Positions 13,201-24,170 of a stretch of 64,000 bases of DNA are shown one piece after another. The stretch is from Pectinophora gossypiella (Eukaryota > Arthropoda > Insecta > Lepidoptera > Gelechiidae). Position 1 is the first letter of the stretch; every line of letters starts with the position of its first letter. Both the position numbers and the translations under genes were made by a program. The notes below the pieces were generated by a model that was given only the letters and a program-made list of their open reading frames with translations, made no database searches and had not been told where the DNA came from. The stretch lies in the NCBI RefSeq assembly GCF_024362695.1, contig NC_065406.1, positions 15,934,001 to 15,998,000 of the forward strand, given 5' to 3'.

Positions 13201-16200
13201 ATCATTGGCTACAGGTCTCTGTTGGCTGGTCTTCAAGCTCACATCATCAAGTGGCTTCTGTTTGACTCCAGGCCTATTGCTAAAGATAATAAGAGTTCTT
13301 TACCGCCTGACACGTGAGTAACAGTACCTACTATTCAATACGCTGGCATTTGATCGAGATACGGTCAACGCTGGCATATCGTCTGTTCAGTACAATGACA
13401 GCAAGTCTATTTGTTCTGTTGACGTTATTGCAAACCCCGGACACTACATACAAAACACCTCATTCTTACCGTGTGCCGCTTAAAGCGTAAGTGCGAACAA
13501 GACAGATAGTCCGCGCGCTCACTTACTCCTAAGCGACTTTACACTTCACTTCTCCCTTATAACAGCGCCCTCTGTCAATGGAACTCAAGTGCCAGAATAG
13601 CGCAATATTAGAACCTTACGTTTTTTGTTGATGATCTTTTGAATAAATGTATGATTATCGTCGTAACAGAAAAATCGTGAAAAAGTCGCTTAGATTGACA
13701 GTTTTTCACACGAAATGGAACTGTTATTGTGGTAAGCCATGAAATCCTTCTATCATTTTCGCGGTTTAATCCAACATTTTACGACGAGTTGCATAAAATC
13801 ACCCCTGACACATGAATATCGGAAAATATTTCATACTTAACTGATAAAATCTCAGAATTTGGAATATCTCCATCTAGATCTATATTTTGTTTTTTTAATT
13901 TTTGAAAAGAGAATATGAGGTCACTCACATGTTGATATAAAAGGGATTTGGTGTATTATCTATCTTTTACCGGACTAGAGCTTCAATAATGTTCCTAAGT
14001 TGTTGTGAATCATACCCCTCAGTATTTGGTACGAGGTTACTAACACCCTGTATATAACAATTATACAAGCGCGCAAACGTTGAAGTAAAATTCCAAACAT
14101 TATAATTGTCCTCATAATCCATAAGCACACCTAATTCTTATTCATATATAAGGTTTATATATTTTCTACCCATAAAAGATTCATTCGTCGTAATACTGTT
14201 AAAAATGGGCAAGAATTTTCATACGAAACCTTAAGGCAATGATAACATTCCATCACCTTCGCCAATAAATTGCAATATGAAAGTCATATCTGCTCCATTT
14301 ACATAGACGGAGCCATTTTTAACATTGAAAAGCTGTGTAACGTCAATATTTCAAAGCAAGGTGTACGTCGAGATATGCTCACAAATTCACAATATTGTTT
14401 CTAGCCTCGAGCGTGGGTATAAAAATTACAGAGGTTCCCTTTCAAAATCATGCCGCTGGTTATAACAAACGATGGTAGTTCGAAGCGAGTTGAAGTATGT
14501 GGGTAGCTATTATGATGTACGATATTGTAAGGAATCTTCGATCGAATATATAAATTACGTTCGATGCTTGGTAGGAATTTATTAATGATATGGCTGTCAA
14601 TAAGTATATCTAGGATGCACAGTATCAGCTTATAGATGCAAATAATGTGAATGAAAATAAAAAGGATTTATTTTTGTAAAATGATCCCTTACACGGTTAA
14701 ACACGGGAATCAAATCGTGTTCGAAAAGCTAGGAATATAATTTAAATAATCCTAAGTATTAGTAAACTAAGATTTTTTTTTTTGTAATAATCACAAACGA
14801 GAAGTTGAGACTTTAGTGAAGTCCTTGTCGAGATGGATAAACAAGTGTCAACAAGAGACAAATTATCAGTATACTCAACACCCACTAAATAGCCAGAGCG
14901 AGATACGGCGACGTTGTCCAATAGTTGGGCTGCTCAAGGCAATAAAAAAAATCGAGCAAAAAATAGGCTGCAGCAGTTGCTGTCGACTTGCATAATCCGC
15001 AGTTTAAGAAACCACCTTCGACATTTCTGTAACATGGCCAGCATGCCAAGCAGCTAAACCAATACGTCAACATTTCTCACCAAATTCTCGTGCCTCGCAA
15101 TACTCCCCCGAAACACCCAACTACACACTAGAGGCACAACACAGCTTCAAAACGCCGATCATAATTCTCCGCCACGTGTTCCAGCATAACTCTGCACTAT
15201 GCACCATCGGACGATATTTTACTGGAAATGGACGATTTTATGGTCGACCCATTCCACGGTGTTTATTTAAATTATAAGCTATACATTCTAGTGGAGATGC
15301 CATATTTTCATTTTATAGTATACGAGAAAGAGTTTTAAAGATTTCTGCGGACGATAAAATGGGTGTTTCTTCTGAGTTTTGGAGCGGGAATATCGTCTGG
15401 TATCTTTATATTGGTTCGTTGGGTTTGTGATTGATTTATGTTCGTTATGGATATAATGAAGCTGTGGACAAGTGTCCAAGTTAGGGTGTGTAAGTGTGTG
15501 TATTATAGGTAGGCATTTTGAATTGCGAACCGATATAATAGGGGTTTGTCTATTTGTTTGATAAACTGACATTGTCAAATAGTATCATGGGTAACGTTTC
15601 AAAGATACATAAGTACAGTCACGCATCACCTATTCAGCTTGATGTTTTGAGTTTGCTTAGGGTACTAAGTAACATGGCAATCTGTCCCCGATACCGACTC
15701 TACCAGCGCGGTCGACGTTTTCCCTCCTTCAGCGCGTATCGCTATCAGCCCACTAAGATCGATTGGTTCTTTCAAATAAATCGAAGGCTAGCGAGAGTTG
15801 TGCCCAAAAATGTAGTCCGCTCAAGTTACTTTGCCACTGTGCATTCGCTCGTACAATACGGCGCAGAGCTGTGGGGACGCGCTGCTGACTGGGAGCGAAT
15901 CTTCCGCATGCAGAAGAGAGCCGTCAGGGCTATTGTACAGGTGCCAAAAGATACGTCCGCAAAGCCGCTATTTAGGTCTCTGGGTATCCTGACACTACCG
16001 TCCATAGTCGTGCTGCAGGTAGCCACTTATGTGCGCTGTAACCTAGACGAATACATAACGGCTAGGGAGGTGCATGGACGCAACCTGCGGAGTGGTGGTA
16101 GACTGGTAGGTGTTCGTCACAGACTCGCAAAGTCCGATCGGCTGACCCACGTCATGGGCCCGTCGGTGTACAATAAACTGCCGACACACGTCACTGACGC

Positions 16201-19200
16201 ACCGTCTATACCTTGTTTTAAATCGCGACTCAAACGTTGGCTTCTTGAGCACACGTTCTACAGTTACGATGAATTTATTAATTTGTAATTTAGATAATTA
16301 GGTACTGGACAGTACAGTTCAAATATTGTGTAGGTACATTATTTGTATGAATGTATTAATGTAACAATTTTATTTTAATTTTTAATATTGTAATGTGACT
16401 AATTTTTATCTTGACATGTAATACGAATTATTACCAATAAATTATGAATATGAATATGAATATGAATAAAATCCTCTCAGACGAAGTCAGATTGTCCGAA
16501 AAATTTGACGATTACATATTTTGAAGGAAAAATTTAAGTTCAATTAATTGAAGTATGCAGTCGTTACATGAGCCATGCCAAGGGCCTTTGACCACTAGCT
16601 TTGATGAGGTGGGTTATTTGATCTCACAACCAATACAAAAGTAGATGAATAAAAATAATATAAAAATGTTCCACAGCTACCTTCGGCCTTCAGAAGAGCG
16701 CCAAGACGAAGCGACATGGAGGGCTTGCAGTGAGATCATTTGGCGGTGCGCTGGCGGCTTCAATCCCCAACCGGGAGTAGAACCCACGGCTATCATAGCG
16801 CTACCCACTGATAACAGCTACGTGCCTCACAGCACTCAGTATTACCAAGATCAGATTACCGAGACGGTACGAAGTATTTTCATCAGATTTGGGCAATGTG
16901 GAATTCTAACTTGGGTTGTTGAACCCGCAGTAGAGCAGCGTAGCATCCGCGGTTGGTTGATTTGGTTGGTTCGTTGTTCCTTGCAGTGGGTTTATTTATT
17001 ATTTTATGTTAGACAGAACAAGACTAGGCGAAATTGTATTACGTGGCTGTCTACTGACACACCGGGTAGCCTTGAAATTTTAGCCAAACTTGGGATGACA
17101 CTTGCTTTAGAGTGGTATTAATAAATTAATCTCAGCTGAGACTGCCCTCAAGACTTTGCTCAAGTTTCTGTTTTTATATAAGAACTGTCACATTGACATG
17201 ATCTTGAGGGTAGTCTTGAAGCTGAGATTAGTTTATTAATACCACCATTAGTCACGTAAGTCATATTTCTTTTCTCTTGACTATAGGTAGGTGGTGCGTT
17301 GGTGAGTGAACAACCAATCGAAAGTTACCACTTAAACACGAATAATTTATAATTACACTTATAATTTTTCAGAAATCTTAAATATATAATTATGTTTCAA
17401 GCTGCACTTATTTGAGTTCAAGAATTTGGAAGATGTTCAGATCTTCGTGAAACGATATCTTCACTTGGTAAGTAGAAAAAACATTGGTAAATAAATTAGA
17501 TGAAAGAAAGAAAGAAGAACATCGGAGAGACGATGTTAGTTGATCCTTTTTTTAGTTTCAAGCGGAAGAAGGGCCTGGAGCTTTGTTGCTGCTATATGCT
17601 GTGGTTCTTACGCGAGGGTGTGAAAAGTGAGTAATGTTGGAATTAAAAATAGAAGTATGAGCTAGAGGAAATACAATCAGAGCACTAACAAGAGTCCAGG
17701 CTTATTAGTGCACTGTAAGGGCAAGTTACGGCTTAGCTTTGTACTAGAATTTCCATTATAAGTACATCAAATTCCATTATAAATATTTTACGAAACCGTA
17801 AGGATTATGAGAAAAATATTAAATACGATTTTCAGGAATACTGCCTAAAAAACAAACGTTACTTTACAATGAGTATAATATGGTGTTATTTTTTTAATGT
17901 CGATATTCCAAATTCAAATTTGTTCAAAATGGATTCGATTTTTTTGATAATACGTATAACTATTTTATAGAATCGTTCCGTTGATACTGATGTATAATAT
18001 TCTTCTATTCTTCAAGTGTCAAGAAGGATCTAGATGGAAAGCTGACGTACTTGGTGTCTTCTCACGTGGAGGGTTCCCTGAACATCGTGACCCTCATTCT
18101 GACCGGGCGAGCTACTCCGTATCTTCACAATGGAGTTGTTTACGTCGGTGATGAGGATCATTACGTAAGTCCTACAAATAATAATAAAAAAAGAGATCGT
18201 CTATACTTAAATCTATTGCAGCAGTTTAACCGTGGGGATACATCATAAGCAAGTAATTGAAAGAAATAATTATTAATTTTAAAATTAATTAATTAATAAC
18301 CCGGGCAAATAAAGAAGGCATCTTAATAATATGCAACCCGTATGACGAGTACTGATAACTTAACTATGTCGGGTTATTAGCCAATAAAAAATTTACAGTA
18401 ACACTGTTGAAGTTTGATTTTAATTTCTGCCTAAAATTTACGTGTGTTCAATAAATTTTGATGCTTGTCGATTACCCGTCCCTTTCCTTTTCGGCGAATG
18501 AGAAAATGACAAGAATAACATAAATTAAAATAAGATGGTCAATACTGTAATTAGCAACAATATTTTGTTAAATACAATCACAATTCAACTCAATGTTATA
18601 ATTTAAATTCTTAAGTAGGCTTGTGATATCTTCCTTCCGAGTTACAAGAAATTATTTTTGCCATACAGGCAATGCCTCAATTTGGAGTGTTATCCCGAAG
18701 TCCAGTGGGGTTGCTGGTGTGGTATGGTGGAGACGAATCTGGATCCAAGAACATCAATAAGTCCAACCCTGGATCCCGACTGAAGACTCCAGCTTTGCCT
18801 ATTTGGGTGCGTAGTATTATTTAATTGATGTAAAAATATAAATTTGTCTTTGTATAGAGGATGAAATTTCAAAGTTTTAGAATTTTCTTGTTGTTTGTGT
18901 ACTAATACCAGCTCACATCCCAAATTTCAGCCTTATAAGACGTCTGCAAGTACCTTATAATTAATTATGATGATCGTTAGTATGTATGTCAGTGAGTGTC
19001 AACATCGGAGTTTTTTACATATCAATAAAAGTTAAAGTATAAGAGCTATGCACTTTTAACTTTATAGGTTTAATAAATCCATTAATGGCAACATATCTTG
19101 AGAGTTTAGTTTATCTACTATAATTTAAACCTGAGTTATGAGGGTTCAAAAAACCGGCGAAACGTTTCGAGAAAAGGTAGGTAGGGCCTACCCTTGCGCT

Positions 19201-19386
19201 TCGCTTTGCTCGTCTTGGCTAGGGCACTACCGTGCCCCCAGATTTCGATTTATGATTTCAAAATGACATTGAAGAAAGTCGGAAAAAATATAACGTTCCG
19301 TTCCAGTAACCTACAAAGTTCAGCGCCATCTATCCAGTAGCTAGGAAACAAATTAAAAAAAATTAAAAGTAATAGGAATGATAAAG

Positions 19387-19422
<36 letters not shown>

Positions 19423-21131
19423 AAAAAGAGAATAATATTAGTGCTACATAACTACATAATTAAAGCTCAAAGTTCCAAAGTAAATAATTTCCGTTTAATG
19501 ATTATTGACTTCACTGATTGATAGTCGATTGTAATTTGCGACATTTGCTTAATATTTATGGAGTCATAGAAATGTATTAAATTTAACGTGAATAATTTTA
19601 ACTTTGCAAATACCCAATGCTAACAGATTCAAATTATTATTTGGTAAATATTCATTTTACTATGTGGACATAAAGTTTGTGCGTGATATGTTTTTTGTTA
19701 TTATGTTTTCAATTGAGGACTTATGCTGCATTATTTTTATGTTTTAAACTCTACACCACGAAAGAAGTCCACGGATTTAAATGGACCTAATTAACTACTT
19801 ATAATTATTTTAAAAGTACGCGGATTATTATGGTGCACTAGCGTCGTGGCGCAAGAACTTTATCGCGTTTCAGTTTTTCTTTACTTCCACTCCGACAAAA
19901 AACTTCATATTAATAAAATTAAATGGATGTTTAAAAGTAAACACCGTGTCATTTTTACTATTTTTCAAGACGTTTGAGTTTTTTGTTTGTTTTTTTTTTA
20001 TTGTTTTAGTGATTTGTTTGTATGTGTATGTTGATAATATGTAATAAAACTCTTCACTTTGATATTTTTCCTTGCAGGTAACAAGTTGCGCAGGACACTA
20101 TGGGATACTATTTAATACCAACCGCGAGCTTCTTAGAAACTACCACGCTGAACGACGGTAGGTATTAGTAAGTTTAATAATACATATTTAGCGTCCCTCG
20201 TTATTTCTGTAAGTAAGGAGAAACGCTAAATATTATTAAACTTTAAATTGTGCTACCACGATTACAGAGCAGTTGCAATAACGCTTGACTATCAAAATCA
20301 TGTTTGGATCATAAATTATCAACACCTGCTCAGCGGTGAAGGCCCCCAAAAGGGTTTAATTCGATATACATTGCGGAGTGTGTGCTTAGATATATTTTAC
20401 AACTTTATATTAGTAACGCAACGAATACTAAATTGTCGTTGTAATTTACAATTGTAAGATTAATGAAATAGGCCCCAGGTGTCGGTCGGGGCCTGGTTCT
20501 GGAAACACAACTACCTAGATAAACAACCTATGTTCCAGGTTCGACATCCACTACTACACGTGTGGTGGTTGCCACGTGCTGCTCAATGTTGACACTCGTG
20601 CGCACGACGAGTCATCCAGTACCATGAGAAACGACGACATCAGTGCTACTCCGCTTGAGAAACTTATACATACCAAGTAGGTTCATTCATATAGACAGGG
20701 AAAACAACAATTATCATAACATCATGCCTATACACATACAGTCATACCGCGCCAGCGATATTAAGTCCTGTGTAATAAAATAGGGAGCGAGCCTAACGAA
20801 CGCTCTGACGATTAGCATAAAATAAGGCATGCCTTGGTACCTATAAAGAAAACAGATATGCTCAATTGACTAAATTAAATAAAATAAAATAAATTAAATA
20901 TATCTTTATTTCAGGCTCAGACCCATAGAATTACAATTAAAATGATAAAGAAAATAATAGATACAGTAAAATTGTAAAAATAAAATAAAATAGTTAAAAC
21001 TAAAATACCTACTCAACTGTAAATTTTAAAAAAGAATATTATTTTTGGCTAATCAGTGGTAATATCTTTACAGGTGGCAAGACGCTAAGATCACTTGGAC
21101 CGGACCTGGACCTACCGAAACTCCAAAATAA
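1206..21131 (+). CDS. MINDY-4/4B-like (FAM188B family) protein, probable pseudo-deubiquitinase, 12 coding exons
   Basis: Exons: 1206-1290, 11833-11921, 12356-12486, 13215-13313, 16677-16866, 17402-17467, 17556-17626, 18017-18164, 18669-18806, 20078-20157, 20539-20676, 21074-21131. All introns are GT-AG and every junction keeps phase, giving 430 codons plus TAA. The family cleaves Lys48-linked ubiquitin chains. Seen: LGYGLAAPR then NGCRSLLAGLQ (about 90-109), where MINDY-4 has YGxxxxxGGPCGVLAAVQ; a helical block LHLFEFKNLEDVQIF (199-213); GALLLLYAVVLTR; VSSHVEGSLNIVTLILTGRA; a strand PIWVTSCAGHYGILF with the expected His (H346); and a C-terminal TKWQDAKITW close to the family's TKWxGAxVNW. The nucleophile position aligns to Arg102, with Cys101 one residue early, so I infer an inactive, MINDY-4B-type protein. 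Exon 1 (acidic/charged) is the least certain: a possible acceptor (tttcag, ending 1193) lies just upstream, so the true start may be in an earlier exon. Confidence 0.9.
1686..2093 (-). repeat. tRNA-derived SINE (family A), split by a TA-flanked MITE
   Basis: The right end (about 2020-2093) is a tRNA-like head on the minus strand (GGTCCAGTGGTTGAGCG, then a B box close to the GGTTCGAATCC of intact copies). The left end is the tail motif ACCCTGACACCAGGGTTG, reverse complemented. The body is interrupted at 1727-1869 by another element. Confidence 0.75.
1727..1869. mobile_element. TA-flanked MITE, CAGTCATGAG/CTCGTGACCG termini, inside a SINE
   Basis: The ends CAGTCATGAG and CTCGTGACCG are imperfect inverted repeats bracketed by TA dinucleotides (1725-1726 and 1870-1871), as expected for Tc1/mariner-type insertion. 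Related copies lie at 46522-46656 and 57401-57557, both also TA-flanked. Confidence 0.7.
5775..5870. mobile_element. Right half of the GTGTTAGTGACATCGTAACG MITE family
   Basis: Carries the right arm (AATTCCACTTGATATCAACT ... ATGTCACTAACACCCAG) of a MITE with long inverted-repeat arms. It ends at an expanded (TA)n tract (5872-5897), the preferred target in several copies here. Better copies are at 37847-38336, 49376-49866 and 61380-61608. Confidence 0.7.
6365..6432 (-). repeat. tRNA-like SINE head (not a tRNA gene)
   Basis: On the minus strand this reads like a tRNA, with A box TAGCCCAGTTGG and B box GGTTCGAATCC. A second head of the same kind at 56961-57030 continues directly into SINE body sequence, which shows the SINE origin. 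The sequence is not a clean cloverleaf. Confidence 0.7.
6585..6810 (+). repeat. Dispersed SINE-like repeat (family D)
   Basis: A 220-250 bp unit running from ACTCACGCCCGTTATCCCTA to a conserved end around TTTTACGACATGCCCGGGAA. Copies are at 41737-41957 (minus), 47745-47995 (plus) and, degraded, 54000-54160. Several copies begin next to TATG-type microsatellite sequence. Confidence 0.7.
7272..7620 (+). repeat. Dispersed repeat body linked to the tRNA-headed SINE (family E)
   Basis: The unit reads from TGACGTGACTTATTGTAGAT through GGGAGCGCTGAAGGCTCTCA to a GTGGGTCGATAGCGATAAGC block. Other copies: 8128-8378 (minus), 56958-57335 (plus, with tRNA head), partial 6990-7080, 39695-39765 and 63200-63250. 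One segment is fused into a LINE reading frame at 15690-15775. Confidence 0.75.
8128..8378 (-). repeat. Family E repeat copy, inverted relative to 7272-7620
   Basis: The same GTCGATAGCGATAAGC, GGTGAGAGCC and TGCGGCAAATCTACAATAAG blocks in reverse order, ending in a poly-A stretch. With the copy at 7272-7620 it forms a widely spaced inverted repeat within intron 1. Confidence 0.75.
9061..9137 (+). repeat. 5'-truncated family A SINE with 12-bp target duplication
   Basis: The insert carries only the SINE 3' end (CCAGGGTTGGTGAGGTTGGT ... CACACGATAGG) and an AAGAAG-rich tail. It is bracketed by perfect ATGGCAGACGCG copies at 9049-9060 and 9138-9149, the signature of LINE-mediated retroposition. 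Confidence 0.85.
9248..9361 (+). pseudogene. Decayed transposon fragment with a THAP-like N terminus
   Basis: A 37-codon frame begins MDGRCFVPECKQG, the C-x4-C opening typical of THAP zinc fingers found at the N terminus of several DNA transposases, and then ends in an early TAG. A related segment at 55395-55470 shares the flanks (ATTTATACCCAAAAACAA) but has lost the cysteine-coding part. This points to a dispersed transposon relic, not a host gene. Confidence 0.4.
12356..12486 (+). CDS. Exon 3 of the MINDY-4-like gene: substituted catalytic-loop exon
   Basis: This 131-nt exon starts in phase 0 after an accag acceptor and ends in phase 2 (AG|gtaatg), and the next exon supplies G to complete an Arg codon. 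It encodes the block ELRLTIFG, an EWVRSP turn, and LGYGLAAPRNGC, which leads into the alpha-helix SLLAGLQ of the next exon. In active MINDY proteins this junction carries the nucleophilic cysteine in a GGPCG turn. Here the aligned turn is N-G-C-R-S. The exon is GC-rich compared with its introns. Confidence 0.85.
13031..13165. mobile_element. 135-bp MITE, GGGGGGTTAAAATGGCCACA termini
   Basis: The ends are near-perfect inverted repeats (GGGGGGTTAAAATGGCCACA at left; GTGGCCATTTCAACCCCCC at right) around an AT-rich core. It lies in intron 3 of the MINDY-4-like gene, 50 bp before the next exon. A second, damaged copy is at 56246-56390. Confidence 0.75.
15690..16470 (+). mobile_element. Truncated non-LTR retrotransposon (CR1/Jockey-like), RT C terminus and 3' tail
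   Basis: An open frame through 16288 encodes the C-terminal part of a LINE reverse transcriptase: arginine-rich RRLARVVPKNVVRSSYF, then SLVQYGAELWG, RMQKRAVRAIV, FRSLGILTLPS, and a closing KRWLLEHTFYS. After the TAA comes a short 3' UTR ending in a GAATAT tandem tail (about 16446-16469), typical of CR1-clade ends. The first ~85 bp (15690-15775) are not LINE but a family E repeat joined in frame. Endonuclease and RT palm are missing, so the copy is dead. It sits in intron 4 of the MINDY-4-like gene. Confidence 0.8.
18290..18530. mobile_element. Partial copy of the GGCCCCGATTCCTG MITE family
   Basis: Contains TTAGCCAATAAAAAATTTAC, TGCTTGTCGATTACCCGTCC and CCTTTCCTTTTCGGCG, shared with fuller copies at 22437-23008, 28636-28977, 60332-60641 and 60731-61099. 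It lies in an intron of the MINDY-4-like gene. Confidence 0.65.
19388..19420 (+). repeat. (GA)n microsatellite
   Basis: An uninterrupted GA tract of about 28 nt in the intron between the exons at 18669-18806 and 20078-20157. Confidence 0.9.
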
Positions 21132-21132
21132 A
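21127..21132 (+). terminator. AATAAA poly(A) signal overlapping the stop codon of the MINDY-4-like gene
   Basis: The last codons read CCA AAA TAA A, so the only canonical hexamer seen nearby includes the TAA stop. If it is used, the 3' UTR would be only about 20-30 nt. A longer UTR using a variant signal in the AT-rich 21150-21200 stretch is also possible. Confidence 0.5.
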
Positions 21133-21324
21133 GACACTTTTATTTTCCAAATACAAAAAATAATATATATAATATATAAAGAATAATCTACTTACTCGCT
21201 TTCTATGTTATTAAGATATACATTTATAATTGTAGAATGAAGGTTTAGACTGTTTTACCTATGGTTAATTACCGTTACGTAGTCTCACTGAGCTGATTCT
21301 TGTCTGTCTTTTTCACTCTAGTCA

Positions 21325-21580
21325 ACTTATTATTATTATTGCGTATGGCAGACAAAAATAAAATATTCTGCGTGGATCATATATCTAGCTGAAGCTCCCC
21401 TAACCAAATCTCTGCCGCATCCATCACACAATGCAGCTCGGCTATACCACCTGGGAACCGGTGTAGAGGGTACGCGTTCACTATGTGAGATATGGTTTGA
21501 TCCGGGTGACCACATTCACAGTATGGCGACTCCTTTAAGCCCCACTCTAGTCTACTAATAACATAACATAGCAACATGCC
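21325..21580 (-). mobile_element. LINE 3' end, minus strand
   Basis: A minus-strand frame carries ESPYCECGHPDQTISHIVNA and FPGGIAELH, the Cys/His-containing C-terminal segment common in insect Jockey/R1-type LINE ORF2 proteins. The 3' end adjoins an (ATT)n run at 21327-21340. It lies 200 bp beyond the stop of the MINDY-4-like gene. Confidence 0.65.
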
Positions 21581-21599
21581 TGTATGACATAGTATCGCC

Positions 21600-23530
21600 G
21601 AAGGGATAGATAAAGGTGTATATAACTATATACACCCACACTTTGCCAGCTACGTTTTAGCGATATTATATGTAGTGAGCCTGTCATTAACAGGACACAA
21701 ATCCTTGAAACCACGAGATATCAATTATTCATGATCCAAACATGAATTCATACTCATAAGTGGTTTAAAGCCCGAACCGTGAATCGAACCCTTGACACTA
21801 CAGCGTAAGTCACGTTTTCTCCGTACAAAGCTATTGCGGATTTAAAAAGCTAATGAAATAGTCGTTAACTAGATAGCATGCTTAACTTTGTAGAAATACT
21901 CGTATTGGAAAATAATAAAGTAACATACAGCTCACAACTAAAATATCGAACAGGAACCTTCATTTAACTGAGTTGGCTCAGTCATTATAGATGGCGATAA
22001 ATATAGAATATCTTTTCGTTTCGTGCTCAATATAATGATTTGAGTACGAGTACATAATAATATTATTATATTTTTGAAACAGACATCTGCATCTAAAATT
22101 ATGATATGAAATTTATAAACTATAATTATATTACGAGTATTAAACAATCTAATATATATAAAAATTAACAAGTATTTTAATCTAATATTATAATAAGAAA
22201 ATTATAAACATCTAATATACACATTAATAAATATAAAATGTGTATTTTATGCGGATTCAAAAGGAAGATATGAAAATTATAATTGTAGAATTCCTATTAT
22301 ACATTAATTACTTATAATCCGACTTATCGCTAGCGTAATTCGAAAGGAAGATATCACGCGTCGACTTCAGAATTTAGATTGTAACATTGATTTGAATTGT
22401 GATTGTATTTAACAAAATATTGGCGCTAATTTCAGTACACACCATCTTATTTTATTTTAATTTATACCTGTTATTTTCTTATTCGCCGTAAAAGAAAGGC
22501 ACGGGTAATCGACAGGCATAAAATTTATGGAACACACGTCAATTTAAGGCAGAAATTAAAAACAAACTCCAACAGTGTTACTACAAAACAAAGACTAAAA
22601 GATAAACTATGTTTAAAATATAATCCGTATACGAAAGAAGTCCCAAAGGCCGCGGCGCTACTGTCATAGATTATGCATAGAATTATTGTGACTTGTCAAG
22701 TTACTTTCGTTAAAATCCGCCGACTTCTTTCGTGGCGCGAAATACTATTTTAAACTTAGTTTATTTTTAGTTTGTATTTTGAAGTATCACTGCCAATGTT
22801 TTACATTGACCTATAACCCGACAAAATTAAGATGATAGCATACGTCAAACGGGTCGCATATCAGCGAAGTACTCATCATTCATTCACTCATTGATTTTAA
22901 AATTAACACTTGTCTTTCATCCGTCCCTTTCCTTTTCGGTGGGTAAAAAAATGACGGTTATAACTTAAAGTAAAATTAGTAGGTGTCTGCAGGAATCGGG
23001 GCCAGTTACTGTATTATTATAAAAATAAATGTTATACGCTATCCGCATAGATGCTCGTTATGACTTAGATTTTAATGTATTTATTTATTAACGACAAAAT
23101 GGCAATGTTGTACGAGTAATATGAGGTAATTATGTAGATATAAAATTATATTATTGTCACATGACAATCTTCATAGATACATACATATCTAAGTAGACAA
23201 ATTAACAAGGGAATGTTTAATTTTATTCTATATTCAAATATGCATATCAATATAGTTTTAGGTAAACAAGTTTGTTTTATTTCGTCCCAGTATTGTACAC
23301 TAATCTCAAAATGTAGAAAGTACGTTATAAGTTCTGTTTTTTTTTTTTTGAAATTATACCAAAATTCTAGTTTCAAAATCACTTTTTCTTTTCTTACGGC
23401 GTTTTGATTTTGACTGTGACAACTTTACACTTTTCCGTGTAGCGTCGGGTGTTAATAAGGTACTCCTTTCGCAGTTAGTATGAATGAAACTTTTAAAAAA
23501 AATCTGTCTTGCTGTCAAGTAAATAATAAG
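21600..23530. other. Intergenic, no gene recognised outside repeats
   Basis: Apart from the nested MITE at 22437-23008, this is AT-rich with scattered short repeat remnants (SINE-like CGAACCCTTGACACTA near 21785). No exon with convincing splice signals was found. Confidence 0.5.
22437..23008. mobile_element. GGCCCCGATTCCTG-family MITE carrying a nested insertion
   Basis: Both arms of the family are present (CACCATCTTATTTTATTTTA at left; AGGTGTCTGCAGGAATCGGG at right), but about 200 bp intervene (22590-22790). These contain their own inverted ends CGAAAGAAGTC/GACTTCTTTCG, related to sequence near 19760-19860. This is one MITE inside another. Confidence 0.65.
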
Positions 23531-23531
23531 C

Positions 23532-23537
23532 TTTATT
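23532..23537 (-). terminator. AATAAA poly(A) signal (minus strand) of the partial gene
   Basis: TTTATT on the plus strand, 67-72 nt beyond the TAG at 23604-23606. The spacing suits a short 3' UTR. Confidence 0.4.
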
Positions 23538-23603
23538 AACTGGGTTTTAAAACAAGTGTTCTGCCTCTGGAGCGTCACGGATCACCAAAATGAAAATTCG
23601 AAT

Positions 23604-23922
23604 CTAAAACAAATTCTCTACCAGCTCCCAGCTTTCCCTGATAAATTTGGATTTAATGTCAGATAAGGCGATCCTTGTAGACTCGTTACGATGAGGATGA
23701 TCGATAGCCCCTTGACAAATGTACCAATAAAAGTAATTTATCAAACTCAGCGTCAAATGCAGAGGTGCTCACCTTACGATAGGTTTTTTTAGTAATTTCT
23801 CCAGGTCAGTTGATAAGGAGTTTGGTATTTGAAGGAGTTTTGATAGGTTTCGGTTAAAGTTCATTATTTTGATGACGTCTAGCAACTTTCTTTCCGTCGA
23901 ATATCCTACTTTCACAGGTCTC
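23604..23922 (-). CDS. 3' end of an unrecognised minus-strand gene (two exons)
   Basis: Two exons join in phase: 23922-23773 (acceptor acag, donor AG|gtgagc) and 23637-23604 (acceptor tatcag), ending in TAG. The 49-residue first part is basic and leucine-rich (STERKLLDVIKIMNFNRNL, TDLEKLLKKPIV); the last residues are ESWELVENLF. A minus-strand AATAAA lies 70 nt beyond the stop. I do not recognise the family. A possible further upstream exon is about 24115-24046 (ends ...FIIS plus AG|gtatga, a matching phase), but its acceptor is weak. The two consistent splice sites, phase and poly(A) signal support a gene; the short length leaves room for chance. Confidence 0.42.
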
Positions 23923-24170
23923 CTGTTTGTAAAATAGAAATACTCGGGAATAAGTGAAACTTTATATCTGTCTATTGATTTTTACGTTTTGCTCTGTATA
24001 CAAAAAAAACTATCCAATAAAATAAGAGTAAAATTGGGTCAAAGTGTCATACCTAGAAATGATGAAGGCAGGTATCACGTCATTTAATAAATCAAAAAAC
24101 AACGTGTAACAACTATCGAGTTTTCAATAAAATTTAATTTGAATGAAACAAGCCATACCCTATTTTTGGA

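Noticed and set aside
15288..15578. 96-codon minus-strand frame
   Set aside because: No homology, splice support or plausible composition; it lies in an intron of the MINDY-4-like gene.
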